DNA of 64,000 bases from CAWJAP01 sp963834365 (GCA_963834365.1 CAWIBS010000007.1:1-64000); one strand, 5' to 3'; positions 10,013 to 20,099 are shown, counted from the stretch's first letter. Notes: a model not told the origin generated them from the letters alone. Translations and numbers: made by a program.

Positions 10013-10393
10013 TCAGCCGGCAACGCCGGTCGGTTCTCCGAATCGGATGCGATGCCCGTCCGGTGTGCGGATGCTGAACTCCCGCAGGCCCCAGGGTTCG
10101 GTCGCAGGTTGGGACAACACCTCTGCTCCTCGCCCGGCGACTTCCACATGAAACTGATCGACACCCTCGACGATCAGGTACGCCACGTACGAGTGGTCCC
10201 CCAGCTCGCTTGCTGGCTTCTCGCCAGCACATTCGCCAAGCATGACCTTGAACGCATCCCGCGACAGAAAACTCCAGCCATCCGAACCGTCGCCGAAATC
10301 CCTGCGAAATCCGAGTACGTCGACAAAAAATCGCGTGGATGCCTGCAAGTCGCGCACGGCAAGAACGCAACGGGAGTCTACGATGCGATGCAT
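10013..10393 (-). CDS. VOC family protein
   Basis: This is a second vicinal-oxygen-chelate protein of about 126 residues. The N-terminal strand VLAVRDLQASTRFFVDVLGF and the C-terminal EFSIRTPDGHRIRFGE are diagnostic of the family. ATG 10393 (MHRIVDSRCVLAV) is chosen because the 29 codons upstream are Arg/Ser-rich and not family-like. Read on the strand opposite the preceding VOC gene. Substrate unknown. Confidence 0.82.
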   Translation of the reverse strand: MHRIVDSRCVLAVRDLQASTRFFVDVLGFRRDFGDGSDGWSFLSRDAFKVMLGECAGEKPASELGDHSYVAYLIVEGVDQFHVEVAGRGAEVLSQPATEPWGLREFSIRTPDGHRIRFGEPTGVAG

Positions 10394-10489
10394 GGTGCCC
10401 TTCCTCGGTGGTACCGGTGTCCGGCTGACGACTCTTGAAGTGGACGCCGATCTCGGTGGCCGCGCGAACGCCGCGTTCATCGAGCAACG

Positions 10490-11074
10490 TTACTGAATCA
10501 CTCTGAACTGCTGGGACGTTTCAACAAGAACGGTCGGTGCCCTGGCTGGCGGTGAGGCGGAGAGCGCTGAAATCAGCAGCGACATGCCCACTCCCGATGT
10601 GACGCCAACGAGCGCGAAGCCGTAGGCCCACGCCACTCGTGTCCATGGCCAGGTGCGCGGCTTGCGCCAGTCCCGCGCGAACGAGTCTTCGAGCAGCTTC
10701 AGGAAGTCGTCGGTGATCGGCCTGGGCGCCGCCGCGCTCCACAGGTCCCACACGAGCCACGCCCCGACGGCCATCAGCAGCAGGCCACACCACGCGTTGA
10801 GCGCCGCGTTCAGGGCGCCCATTCGGTACGCGACGCGTTCGCATGGCAGCGCGACGGGCGGAGCGGCATAGCAGTTCGTGAAGTCGAACACGGTGACGAT
10901 GCTGTGAGGCGCCGAGGCGATCAGTTGCGTGCCGAAGCCAACGACCACGTACAAGAGCACGCCCATGCCGAATTCCCATGTGCCCAGCCTGACCCACGCG
11001 TGAAACGAGTCCGGTGGAATCTTCAGCGCGCGGCGCCGCCACGGGCTGATCTCGGGCGGTGTCCAGTCAGCCAC
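10490..11074 (-). CDS. Three-helix membrane protein, third gene of the AAA/VWA operon
   Basis: This protein of 194 residues belongs to no family I recognise. Three hydrophobic segments are visible at about residues 33-54, 88-110 and 147-172, with a cysteine-containing loop (TNCYAAPPVALPCERVAY) between the first two, probably on the outside. Its GTG start at 11074 overlaps the last eight bases of the VWA-like gene, so it is probably translated by coupling and belongs to the same operon. A membrane anchor or target for the upstream AAA/VWA pair is an inference from position only. Confidence 0.7.
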   Translation of the reverse strand: MADWTPPEISPWRRRALKIPPDSFHAWVRLGTWEFGMGVLLYVVVGFGTQLIASAPHSIVTVFDFTNCYAAPPVALPCERVAYRMGALNAALNAWCGLLLMAVGAWLVWDLWSAAAPRPITDDFLKLLEDSFARDWRKPRTWPWTRVAWAYGFALVGVTSGVGMSLLISALSASPPARAPTVLVETSQQFRVIQ

Positions 11075-12344
11075 GTCTGTCCTCGATTGAAATCACCGTA
11101 TTGCCGCCGCGATTTCCCCATGGCGGCGGTGCGCCGTCGCCGACGCGGATGGTGATCACGGGAAACGGAGGCACATCGTTCGACCATGTCGTGTGGCAGT
11201 CGCTCACAATCACCAGCAGGTCAATCGGATCGTGCGTCCTCTCGATGAACGCGCGCAGCCCGACATCCAGGTCCGTGCCGCCGCCGCCGTACAATTCGAC
11301 CTGCCCGGCTCCAAAGACCTTCCGCACGTCGCGGACCGCGGCATCGCAGCACGCGACGACGACGTCTGCCCCGTACCCGAGTTGGCGGGTCAGGCCGGCC
11401 AGTTCCGCCAGGGCTCGCGCCAACTGTGAGTCTTCCATCGAGCTGGAGGTATCGATCAGAAATCCCGGCCGCGGCCGCGGCTGGTGGAAGCAGGGCATGA
11501 GGAGCTCGCCGTAGCACGCCTGCCGTCGGTGCGGCCGCCTGTAGGTGCGGTCGTACCGGCCCAGCGTACTCTCGCGCAAGGCTCTGCGGACCACATGACG
11601 GATCGTGGCCAGGTAGTCGACCTTCGGTGCGAGGGTGGCGTGGGCCCACCGGCGCCACGCGGGTGAGACCTCGCCAGCGTAGGGCGAGATCTCGTCGATG
11701 CGCCGGGCCACCTCGCGCCGCACGAGCTCGGCCTTCAAGCGGTCGACACCAGGTGTCCCTCCCTCGCCCTCATCGTCTGCCGGCAACTCCCAGAATCGCC
11801 GTTCGCCGTGGGCGCCCGACCCGCAGTCCTGCCCGGCGTGCCCGCTTTCATCAGCCGCCTGGCGTCTATCTGCACGGGGTGGTGCCGGCAGCTGCTTGTA
11901 GTAAACCTCGGCAGTGGCGCCACTCTCCAGTCCGTACTTGGCGGGTAACGGCGGATCGCCTGGCAGCGGCAGGCCCTCGGCGTGGAGATCGTCATTGATC
12001 TCGCAGTCGCCGGCAGTGTTCCAGCGCCGATGATCCGTGATGCCGGCGGCCTTCTTTCGCGCCTCGTGGTCGCGCAGCAGGTGCCCCACCTCGTGAATGA
12101 GCAGCGTCGCGTTCTCTTCGACCGTGTGCCGCGCCACCCACGCGTCGTTGTAGTACAGGCGCCACTGCGCGTCGACGGCCATGCTGTCGATCAGGTCAGT
12201 GGCGACCGGAATCAAGCTGAAGAGCGCCGGCGCGAAATAACTGCGTTGATAGGCCGCCCGCACGCGAGCCGCCTGCAGCGCCCGGGAATACCCGTCGGCT
12301 TCTCGATCCGAGCGGCGAATCAGATCGCGGAATGTGAACTTCAC
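11067..12344 (-). CDS. VWA-like protein with metallopeptidase-like N-domain (DUF2201 type)
   Basis: This is a 425-residue cytoplasmic protein. The N-terminal half has a zincin motif, HEVGH at residues 84-88 within TLLIHEVGHLLRDH, as in the putative metallopeptidase domain of the DUF2201 family. The C-terminal half is a VWA-like domain: DTSSSM near residue 298 is a MIDAS-type metal site, followed by GGGGTDL and a conserved VSDCHT. The GTG start at 12344 lies just after the AAA gene stop (12347); the longer upstream frame is a shadow of that gene. AAA ATPase plus VWA partners commonly work as chaperone-like pairs that insert metals or remodel complexes; the client here is unknown. Confidence 0.85.
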   Translation of the reverse strand: MKFTFRDLIRRSDREADGYSRALQAARVRAAYQRSYFAPALFSLIPVATDLIDSMAVDAQWRLYYNDAWVARHTVEENATLLIHEVGHLLRDHEARKKAAGITDHRRWNTAGDCEINDDLHAEGLPLPGDPPLPAKYGLESGATAEVYYKQLPAPPRADRRQAADESGHAGQDCGSGAHGERRFWELPADDEGEGGTPGVDRLKAELVRREVARRIDEISPYAGEVSPAWRRWAHATLAPKVDYLATIRHVVRRALRESTLGRYDRTYRRPHRRQACYGELLMPCFHQPRPRPGFLIDTSSSMEDSQLARALAELAGLTRQLGYGADVVVACCDAAVRDVRKVFGAGQVELYGGGGTDLDVGLRAFIERTHDPIDLLVIVSDCHTTWSNDVPPFPVITIRVGDGAPPPWGNRGGNTVISIEDRRG

Positions 12345-12346
12345 CG

Positions 12347-13504
12347 TCAGTCCCGCGGCACGAGCTTCGCCATCTGCATCAGCTCGTAGAACGGACGGCA
12401 CTCCTCGGGCAGCTTCATCAGGCCCTCGGGACGGTTCCGTTGGTCGCACAACGTGCGCGCCGCAGATGTCGGGATGTCTGCGTTCTTTCGGCACGCGACG
12501 CCGAGCGCGATCATCGCCGCTTCCCACCGCAGCGGCGTGTTGTTGTTGATGACGGCACCGGCGAGCGCGTAGCACACGGCATAGGCGCGATCGACGCGAT
12601 CGGGCAGCACGAAGCGGCGGGGATCCTTCAGGATGTCCTCCGGATCCGGCAGATTCAGGGTCTCGCGGTACTCCAGGAACGGCAGCGCCTGGTCGCCCAC
12701 CAGGCCGGCGAGCGCCGCGCCTTGCAGCACGCGATTGCCCGGCGACACGGCGTCGATCGCCGCGAGGAACCGTGACGCCAGATACCAGGTCCGGCCCGAC
12801 GGCCACGGACCGCTCCGCCGGGCCGGATCGGTGGGAGGCGCCAGCCAGGCCTCACGACCGGCGGCCCTCACATACGCGGCAATCGTCGCCCGTTGGCCGT
12901 GATGGTATCGGCCCAGATAGTCGGCCGGCAGCACGGGCATGCTGCCCGGCGCCGGAAAATCGCTCGCCATCAAATCGCACCACGTCTCGTGATCCATCGG
13001 GAACTCGCCGTGCCACAACCGGTTCGCCATCGGCGCCTGGATTTCCTGTCCGCCGGCGGCCCATTCCACCGCATTGCTGGCGCACAGATACACGACGCCG
13101 CCCTTCCCCGGCTCGTAGTCCGGCAGCCGCAGCTCACCGCAGACGTTCTCGGTCAGCAGGCGCAGCATCGCCGCCTGCGTCGTCGGCGGAACGGTGGTGA
13201 GCTCGTCCAGGAAGACCACCACCAGGTAGCCGTCCTCGGCGAGGCGCTGCGCGTCGCGCGCCCAGGCCATGGGCAGCAGGCGCACGCCGTCCGGCGTCGA
13301 CACCGGAAAGCCGCCGAAGTCCTGTGGTTCCCGAATCGACCCGACCAGGACCACCACCTTGCATTTGATCCCGACGCGATCGAATCCCGCCTCGAGGCTC
13401 TTGGTGAACTCCGTCTTGCCGACGCCGGGAAAGCCAGTCATGTGCATCGGGATACGGGCCTGTAACCCGATGGCGATGAGTTGCACGAAATGCCGGAATT
13501 CCAC
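12347..13504 (-). CDS. MoxR-like AAA+ ATPase
   Basis: This is a 385-residue AAA+ ATPase. Walker A is GFPGVGKT at residues 24-31, Walker B VVVFLDEL ends at about 102, and a sensor-1-like stretch VVYLCASNAVE follows. GTG 13504 starts the protein (MEFRHFVQLIAIGLQARIP) and its stop at 12347 nearly touches the next start, so it heads an operon with the VWA/metallopeptidase-like gene and the membrane protein. This AAA-plus-VWA arrangement is the usual MoxR-type layout. The frame is intact over its full length. Confidence 0.88.
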   Translation of the reverse strand: MEFRHFVQLIAIGLQARIPMHMTGFPGVGKTEFTKSLEAGFDRVGIKCKVVVLVGSIREPQDFGGFPVSTPDGVRLLPMAWARDAQRLAEDGYLVVVFLDELTTVPPTTQAAMLRLLTENVCGELRLPDYEPGKGGVVYLCASNAVEWAAGGQEIQAPMANRLWHGEFPMDHETWCDLMASDFPAPGSMPVLPADYLGRYHHGQRATIAAYVRAAGREAWLAPPTDPARRSGPWPSGRTWYLASRFLAAIDAVSPGNRVLQGAALAGLVGDQALPFLEYRETLNLPDPEDILKDPRRFVLPDRVDRAYAVCYALAGAVINNNTPLRWEAAMIALGVACRKNADIPTSAARTLCDQRNRPEGLMKLPEECRPFYELMQMAKLVPRD

Positions 13505-13639
13505 AGCCGGACTCCCCCGAGACCATAGACACCGTCTTTCACGCGACGGCCCAAGCGCCCCAGGATTGTGTCTCCGGCTGATTAGTAACGAGCAGTCGCC
13601 CAGACGTACTAACCGGGCCTGGTACGGGTGGGAAGCCGG

Positions 13640-16600
13640 CCTGGCGGGCCCATTGTCACAGACCGCGCTCGTCGCGTATCTCGCCGAGCACTTCGGTCCG
13701 TGTGGCGTGGATACCTCGGTCTCTCCTGCGGACGGCGACGCGCATCTGCGCCGTGAGGTCGAGGCTCTCCTCGATTGCTGACGAACAAGCTGACAGTTTC
13801 ATCGAGGCTCCCGCCGTGCAGTTGGCCGCGCGGCTGCTCGTCGACACGCGGCAGGGTCGCTGATTGGCCAGTCCATCGGTCACTACCAGATCATTTCGCT
13901 CCTGGGCAGAGGCGGGATGAGCGAGGTCTACGCGGCTCGAGAACGATCGCCTTGGCCGGAACGTGGCGCTGAAGTTCCTGCCGGTCAACCTGGCCTCTGA
14001 TCCCGAGCGGATGCGGCGCTTCGCGCACGAAGCCAGGGCCGCCTCCGCGCTCAATCATCCCAACGTCGCGACCATCCATGAGATCGGCGAAGCGGACGGG
14101 CGGCGCTTCATTGCTATGGAGCATGTGTCCGGCGTGACGTTGGCCGCCCGGATCCAAGGGCATCCGCTGGAACTGGCAGAGGTGTTGGCGATCGCGCTCC
14201 AGATAGCCGAGGCGCTGGATGAGGCACACCGGAGCGGGATCACCCACCGCGACATCAACCCGGCCAACGTCATGCTCGACGCCGCGCGGGCAGGTCAAGG
14301 TGCTCGACTTCGGGCTGGCGAAGGTCAGGTCCGCGCCACAGGGATAGTGGATCGAGAGCGCGGGGACGGTGGCGGGCATGGTCATGGGAACGGCGCCGTA
14401 CATGAGCCCGGAGCAGGCGCGGGGCCAGGAGGTGGACCATCGCAGCGACATCTTCTCGTTCGGTGCCGTGTTGTACGAGATGGCGACGGGGCAGGCGGCG
14501 TTCCAGGGCCGGTCACAGGTAGAGACGATGAACGCCGTGATCAACGAGCCGCAGCGGCCTGCCGCCGAGGTGAACACGAACGTGCCGCGGTATCTCGTCG
14601 GTAATGGACCGGGCACTTGCGAAGGACGCCGGGAGTCGCTATCAGATCGATGACGGAGCTGCTCAGTGATCTGCGGCGCGTCGGGCGGTCGCTTGGCGTG
14701 ACCAACCGCGAGCTGCCCAACCTCAGGCCGAAGCCAGGTCGCTTCGTCGCACGACTGTGGCCGGCGAATCATCTCGCCCGGCTGCTCGCCACGGCAGTCC
14801 TTCTCATCCTGCTGGCTGCCATCGCATACGCCGTCATTCTGCTCACTGAGAGACCGGTACGATTTCACAGCCGCCTCAGCGGGACGCTCGCGCGCTTGAC
14901 GTTCGACGCGGGCCTCCAAAACGAACCAACCTGGTCGCCGGACGGGCGCTTCATTGCCTACAGTTCCGACAAGAGCGGGAATTTCGACATCTGGGTGCAA
15001 CCGTTGGCGGGGGCGACGCGGTACAGGTGACGAAATCCCCTGCGCACGACTGGCAGCCGGACTGGTCGCCGGACGGCAGCCAGATTGTGTTCCGTTCCGA
15101 GCGTGAAGGCGGCGGGCTGTTCGTGGTGCCCTCACTGGGCGGGCGTGAGCGGAAAGTCTCGCCGTTCGGCCACCGTCCGCGATGGTCTCCCGACGGTAGA
15201 AGATTCTCTTCTCGAAGCGGCAATCCGAGGGGGCGGGAACTTGGAAGGGCGCCAAAAGTCTATGTGGTGTCGTTCGACGGCACCCCACCACACGAGGTGC
15301 AGGCGGAATTCGTCAGTGGGTTCGTCTCACTGCGTTCGGCCGATTGGCATCCTGACGGTCAACGCATCTCGCTGTTTGGCGAGGCCAGACACTCAGTTCA
15401 TAGATTCTGGACGCTGCTGCTGGCAGGCGGCACGCCGGTGGGGTCCGAACGGAGTGAAGAGGTCAGAGATACTTCAAGGAGGCTGGCCTCGGTGTGGAGC
15501 CCAACGTCCGTTGGGCGCCTTCGGGCCGCGCCGTTTACTTCAAGGGAGTCTCGCGCGGTGTCAGAAACCTTTGGAAGGTCACCGTTGATCCGCGGACGCT
15601 CCGCTGGGTCGCGGGCCCGGAACGCCTGACGACCGGTTTCCACGACACAGACATCGCCCTGTCGCCCAACGGCAAGAGACTGGCGTTCAGTGTGAGACAG
15701 GAGAGCACTCGCGCCTGGTCGTTGCCGTTCGACGCGCGCGCCGGCAGGCTACGAGGCGACGCACAACCTGTCACCGCGACCGGGATGAATCCTGAAGGTC
15801 TCAACGTTTCGCGCGTCGGCACGCATCTGCTGTATGTCGCGAGCCGGCCGGGAACGAACGAGCGTGAGCTGCTGGAGAAGTCGCTGGACGACAACCGGGA
15901 GACGGTACTGGCGGTGAGCGACGTCCGCATCTTCACCCCGTGCTGGTCGCGCGACGGCACACGCATCGCGTACGCTGGTCGGCGCCCCGCGTACAGCGGG
16001 CGAGATGCGTTTTCGATCAATGTTCTTCCTGCCGGGGGTGGTGAAGAACAGATCGTCGCGTCAGGGGCGGACGACCTCACGTGGGATTGGTCTGCCGACG
16101 GACGGTGGCTCCTCGTGGGGTCTGACCGCGAGAAGCCCGAGGCGATGGGGCGCGCTCGTGCTGTATCCCCTGTCGGCCGCGCCACACGCCGAGGCGCAAC
16201 GGCGCGTGATTACGTCGCACGGCGGAGTACAGCCTCTTCGAGGCCCGCTTTTCACCCGACGATCGCTGGGTCGTGTTCCAGGCAACAAGAGCTGGCGACA
16301 ACGCCACCATCTACGTCGTCGCCCCGTCGGGCGGTGCCTGGACGCGCATCACCGAGGACAATAGCTGGTCGGACAAGCCACGCTGGTCGCCGGACGGGAA
16401 GACGATCTACTACCTCTCGAACCGCATCACGGGGTTTTTCAACGTGTGGGGCATCCGCTTTCGATCCGGCGGGTGGCCAACCGGTGGGTGAGCCCTTTCG
16501 CGTGACCTCGTTCGACAGCCCTGGCCGTATGGTGTGGCCCGAGATCGGTCCAGCGCTGATAGCACTCAGCGCGGGTCGCCTGGTGCTGCCGATCACGGAG

Positions 16601-16642
16601 GTGACCGGAAGTATCTGGGTGCTCGACAATGTCGACGAATAG
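13640..16642 (+). CDS. Ser/Thr protein kinase with TM helix and TolB/WD40-like propeller (multiply frameshifted)
   Basis: Such proteins are membrane kinases of acidobacterial type: N-terminal leader, cytosolic kinase, one TM helix, periplasmic beta-propeller. The leader remnant DAHLRREVEALL is near 13750, the P-loop LLGRGGMSEVYAAR near 13895, the beta-3 lysine VALKFLPV near 13965, the catalytic loop HRDINPAN near 14250, and VLDFGLAK appears near 14305 in another frame, then GTAPYMSPEQARG near 14390. The helix LLATAVLLILLAAIAYAVILL starts near 14770. Propeller blades repeat WSPDG or WSRDG from 14930 to 16400. At least seven frame changes are needed. The lysine usual in HRDxKPxN is Asn here. 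The first exon-like stretch is preceded by a possible MITE fragment, so the true start is not certain. Confidence 0.82.
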
Positions 16643-16719
16643 GGAGATCGAACGCTTCCGAATCTGGTGCGGCGGACCGTGACCCTCTGAAATGGCCCGT
16701 GCGTCCCCTTCGCGCTCCC

Positions 16720-17446
16720 TCAGGGACTCGGGCGGCTCCCCCGGACCATCCCGATCATCGACCGGATGAACTCCTCCCGCTCCTGCAACGAGACGTATCG
16801 GTCGGCTTGCACTCCACTCTGCTGAGGCCCGTTATACCTGTTGAGCTTTCTGACACTTCCAAGCAAGCTCTCAGGATGGAGCCCCAACTGATTCAAGGTA
16901 ATGACGGCGATCCCGTCACAGCGCAACTCCAGCTCCTGCAGCCTGGCGTATTGCCCCTGCTGGCGTGCGAGCTCGAACTCGTCCCAGAAGTCACTCGTGT
17001 CCCAGCTCGTGAGCGACAGTGGCCTGCAGCTCCTCGGAGGAGAGGATCTCGAGCGCGGGCTCGGTGATGAGGACGGCCGCCCCGGCCAGGAATGCCGCCG
17101 TCGCGGGCTGGACCCGCAGAAGTCTGACTTCGATGGCGGAATCCCGCTCGTGGTAGTGGAAGATTGGCTGGAGAGCGCGGAGCTTGGCTTCCTGGCTCCC
17201 CGAGGCACTGACCACGTCGACCTGCGGGACCATCTTCAGGACGCGCTCCTTGCGCTCAGGTGAGAGCTTGTCTGGCCGGAGGTATCGCAGGAACTCGTCG
17301 AAGCGGTGTTCTTCGACCTGCTCGAAGTACCCGAAGGCAGTCTGAGCCACGCCCCTGAGTGGGACCGTGGTCTGATGGATCTGGCCCCGGCTGCTCGCGG
17401 GCCAGCCAGGCACGAGCGTGAGCGCGAACGCAAGCTCCTTGCACAT
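16720..17446 (-). CDS. M48-like metallopeptidase, secreted (one frameshift)
   Basis: This is a zinc protease-like protein with an N-terminal signal-like stretch (MCKELAFALTLVPGWPASSRG). The active-site helix reads TVAHELGHE (HExxH) and the third ligand motif ELRCDGIAV matches the E..xD of the M48 family. The frame breaks directly after HELGHE: CACGAGTGACTTCTGG would give HEYFWDEF if one G were removed, so a single inserted base near 16997 explains the stop. Rejoined length is about 240 residues. ATG 17446 is supported by GAGGAGG six bases upstream. It is read divergently from the sigma factor gene. Confidence 0.82.
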
Positions 17447-17749
17447 GGCCCCTCCTCATGGGAGGCAGCCATCGGGTGTTGCCGTGCGGGCACACCCGTC
17501 CCGATCGCGCTGGAAAGGCCCGGCCCGTCCGCCGAACGGTTGCAGGTCGTGTCTGGGTTGCTCGAGGCTGCTTCAGCCTCTGGCTGCCTTCACCACCTAA
17601 CGCGGGAAGTGCGGCGAATCACCATCACGGGTCGTGTTGGCGTTTCACGACGGCTGCCTTCCCAGCGGACTCGGCTGACGGAGCTGTGGCGGTATGATTC
17701 GGCGCCCGCGACCGATCCAAAGAGGATCGAGGAGAGCGAGGTGAAACGG
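17447..17749. other. Divergent intergenic region between protease and sigma factor genes
   Basis: This 303-base region lies between two divergent starts and should hold both promoters. It carries the protease ribosome binding site on the - strand (near 17455) and a purine-rich GAGGATCGAGGAGAGCGAGG stretch before the sigma factor start. Short open frames inside it show no family features. No clear promoter boxes can be picked out. Confidence 0.4.
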
Positions 17750-18328
17750 ATGGTCGCCTCTTCACGCGAAGTGACGCAGTTGCTCGTGGACTGGAGCAAT
17801 GGAGACCAGGCGGCGCTCGAGAAGCTGGTGCCGCTGGTCAGCGGCGAGTTGCGCCGGGTGGCCGGCCGCTACATGCGGAAGGAAGGGCCCCGGCCACATG
17901 CTGCAAACCTCCGCCCTGGTCAATGAGGCGTACTGCGGTTGATCGATCAGAAGAGGGTGCACTGGCAGAACCGGGCCCATTTCTTCGGGATTGCGGCTCA
18001 GTTGATGCGCCGCATCCTGATCGACCACGCGCGCCGGCATCGATATGCGAAACGCGGCGGAGGAGCGCGGCACGTGGCGCTGGACGAGGTCGAGATGGTG
18101 TCCCGGGAGCGTGCGGCGGAACTGCTCGCGATCGATCAGGCGCTGGAGAAACTCGCGGCGATGGATGCACGCAAGGGCCGCATTGTCGAATTGCGCTTCT
18201 TCGGCGGGCTGAGTCTGGACGAGACGGCGGAGGTGATGGGCATTTCTTCGCCGACCGGTGCAGCGCGAGTGGCGCGCGACGCTGACGGCGCGTCGAGGTT
18301 CCGCCGCGACGATCCGACGAGTTCGTGA
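17750..18328 (+). CDS. RNA polymerase sigma factor, TIGR02999-like (frameshifted)
   Basis: This is an ECF-like sigma factor of the type common in Acidobacteriota and often paired with Ser/Thr kinases. Region 2 begins REVTQLLVDWSNGDQAALEKLVPLV; the family signature QTSALVNEAYLRLID appears if the frame is changed near 17890 and one C is restored near 17934 (TACTGCGG to TACCTGCGG). AHFFGIAAQLMRRILIDHAR and the region 4 helix RFFGGLSLDETAEVMGIS follow. A third break near 18255 precedes VQREWRATLTAR, the normal C-terminus. ATG 17750 is used. The kinase at 13.6-16.6 kb may be its functional partner, though it lies on the far side of the protease gene. Confidence 0.83.
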
Positions 18329-18381
18329 ACACGGTACGCGGACTGGCGAAGGATCTGGGGATATCGAAGGGACTGGAGTGA

Positions 18382-18930
18382 CTATCGGGCGTAGTCGCTG
18401 GCCGAGGCGACGAGCAGCACCTCCACGCCTTCGTCGGTCCAAAGCTCGCCGTGATCGCTCTCGCCCTCCGCGTGGTGGAAGTCGCCCGCACGCAGGAGCC
18501 GGCCTTCGACCATCACCGAACCGCTGATGACGTAGCACTCCTCAGGCCCGGAATGCCGATGGGCGGGATACCGGGCGCCCCGCTCGCCCTTGAGCAGCAT
18601 CGTGACCCGATCCCGCGTCCGGTCGATCGCGAGGATCTTCATCCGCACGCCGGGCACCGCAGTCTGGACCCATTCCCCGTCGGTGGAGGCGATCGTGTGG
18701 TTGGACGGCACGGCAATCCTGGCGAGCAGTGCGTCCCGAACCCTCGGCGACGGCTCCTCGCCGCTCGCGCTCGCCGCGATCTCCACGCTCGCGTCGTACA
18801 GGTAAGCCACTTCCTCGCGCGCGCCGGGCGGCAAGGCGGCCAGGCGGACCTCCAAGTCCCGGCGCTCGTCCGGGTCGAGCGCGCCGATCGCGTCGGCAAG
18901 GGCCAGAGCCTGAATGTCGTCCGGGATCAT
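18382..18930 (-). CDS. Anti-sigma factor with ChrR-like cupin domain
   Basis: This 182-residue protein has an N-terminal helical part (DDIQALALADAIGALDPDERRDLE) typical of anti-sigma domains and a C-terminal cupin with metal-binding PAHRHSGPEECYVISG and GDFHHAEGESDHG. Its start overlaps the stop of the ECF sigma gene by four bases (ATGA), the standard sigma/anti-sigma arrangement. The HxxxCxxC zinc motif of ZAS anti-sigma factors is not evident. By family precedent it would hold the sigma factor inactive until a chemical signal acts on the cupin metal; the signal is unknown. Confidence 0.88.
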   Translation of the reverse strand: MIPDDIQALALADAIGALDPDERRDLEVRLAALPPGAREEVAYLYDASVEIAASASGEEPSPRVRDALLARIAVPSNHTIASTDGEWVQTAVPGVRMKILAIDRTRDRVTMLLKGERGARYPAHRHSGPEECYVISGSVMVEGRLLRAGDFHHAEGESDHGELWTDEGVEVLLVASASDYAR

Positions 18931-19502
18931 ACGGCGTGCTCCAGCCTTTTCCGCATGGTGATCATGCCCGCGCGGATGCGCGTCTTCACGGTCCCCAGCG
19001 GCAGTCCGAAGCGTTGCGCGAGCTCGCTGTGAGTATACCCCTCGAAAAAGGCCGCTTCGATGAGCTGCCGTTGTTCCGCCGAAACGCTGGCCAGCGCGTC
19101 GGTCAGCGTCCGGCGCCTTTCAGAATCCAATACCGCTGCCTCCGGAGTCTGCATGCCCGTGGCGGGCGCTGCGGCCTCGACTGCGGCCAGGTCGATCGAG
19201 GGCGCGTCCACGGTGGCGCGGATTCGCCGGGCCCGCAGGCGATCGATCGCGCAGTTGCGCGCCACGCGCACGATCCACGGCAGCGGTCCGCCTATCCGCG
19301 CGTCGTATTTCTCGGCTCGCGTCCACACCCGGACGAACGCCTCCTGCAGGATCTCCTCGGCCTCCCCGCGATCGCGGACGATGCGCAGGATGAGACTGAA
19401 GAGCAACCGACCGTGCCGGTCGTACAGCTCCGCCAGTGCGGTGGTATCGCGCGCGACGATGCGCTGCAGGAGGCTGAGGTCAGTGGGATCGCTGGCGTGC
19501 AT
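18927..19502 (-). CDS. ECF sigma factor (SigK/RpoE-like)
   Basis: This is an extracytoplasmic-function sigma factor of about 191 residues. Region 2 reads LAELYDRHGRLLFSLILRIV, with AEEILQEAFVRVW as the -10 recognition helix; region 4 ends in FFEGYTHSELAQRFGLPLGTVKTRIRAG, a helix-turn-helix. ATG 19502 (MHASDPTDLSLL) is preferred to the upstream start at 19541, whose extra residues are cysteine-rich and not family-like. It is co-transcribed with its cupin anti-sigma factor and is probably autoregulated, as is usual for such pairs. Confidence 0.9.
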   Translation of the reverse strand: MHASDPTDLSLLQRIVARDTTALAELYDRHGRLLFSLILRIVRDRGEAEEILQEAFVRVWTRAEKYDARIGGPLPWIVRVARNCAIDRLRARRIRATVDAPSIDLAAVEAAAPATGMQTPEAAVLDSERRRTLTDALASVSAEQRQLIEAAFFEGYTHSELAQRFGLPLGTVKTRIRAGMITMRKRLEHAV

Positions 19503-19628
19503 CACCCGAGTGCCGCAACAATTCTTGCACACACAATCCACTCGCGCGGCTCGACCGTAGTAGGTGTCGGTGAATGTGCATTCCGTTAAGCTCTTCAGTG
19601 GTTGCGTGAATGGCGTGGACGATGTCAG

Positions 19629-20021
19629 CTAGCCATTCATCGGCGTGCAGAGCTCAACAAGGGTGCCGTCCGGGCACCGAACGTAAGACACCACCTGCCC
19701 CCACGGCTTTGTAACAGGCGCGCTCAGGGAGATGGCGCCAGCTGCTGTGGCCTTGGCATGAGCGGATGGAACATCGTTGGTCACGAGGGCAATCTCGATG
19801 CCCAGAGGCTGCTTCGAGGCATGAGCGGCGACGTGGCCACCTGGAAAATTCATGTCGCCGAGCTCGTGAGCAGCGAATGCCAGCGACGTGTCGCCAGTCG
19901 CCAACTCACCGTAGGTCCCGGACTCGTGAAGAAATCGCCGCTCTAGTCCAAACGCCCGTTCGAAGAAGGCGAGTGAAGCTTCAACGTCTGGGACGTAGAC
20001 AATGGTGTAGCCGAATTTCAT
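19629..20021 (-). CDS. VOC family protein
   Basis: This is a 130-residue VOC-fold protein with FGYTIVYVPDVEASLAFFER at its start and SYVRCPDGTLVEL at its end; the final E is the expected metal ligand. It resembles the VOC protein at 9.4 kb in length and in the AAHELGDM stretch, so they are probably paralogs. The frame is intact and a ribosome binding site is not obvious. Confidence 0.86.
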   Translation of the reverse strand: MKFGYTIVYVPDVEASLAFFERAFGLERRFLHESGTYGELATGDTSLAFAAHELGDMNFPGGHVAAHASKQPLGIEIALVTNDVPSAHAKATAAGAISLSAPVTKPWGQVVSYVRCPDGTLVELCTPMNG

Positions 20022-20099
20022 GGGCGTACTACTCCGCAGGTATGTGGGTCGAACTGAAGGACTCGCGAAGTGTTGCGTTTCACTCGATTATATTTGTCT

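Noticed and set aside
12345..12806. Upstream extension of the VWA-like gene to 12806
   Set aside because: It overlaps the AAA gene in another frame; GTG 12344 directly follows the AAA stop and begins the conserved domain.
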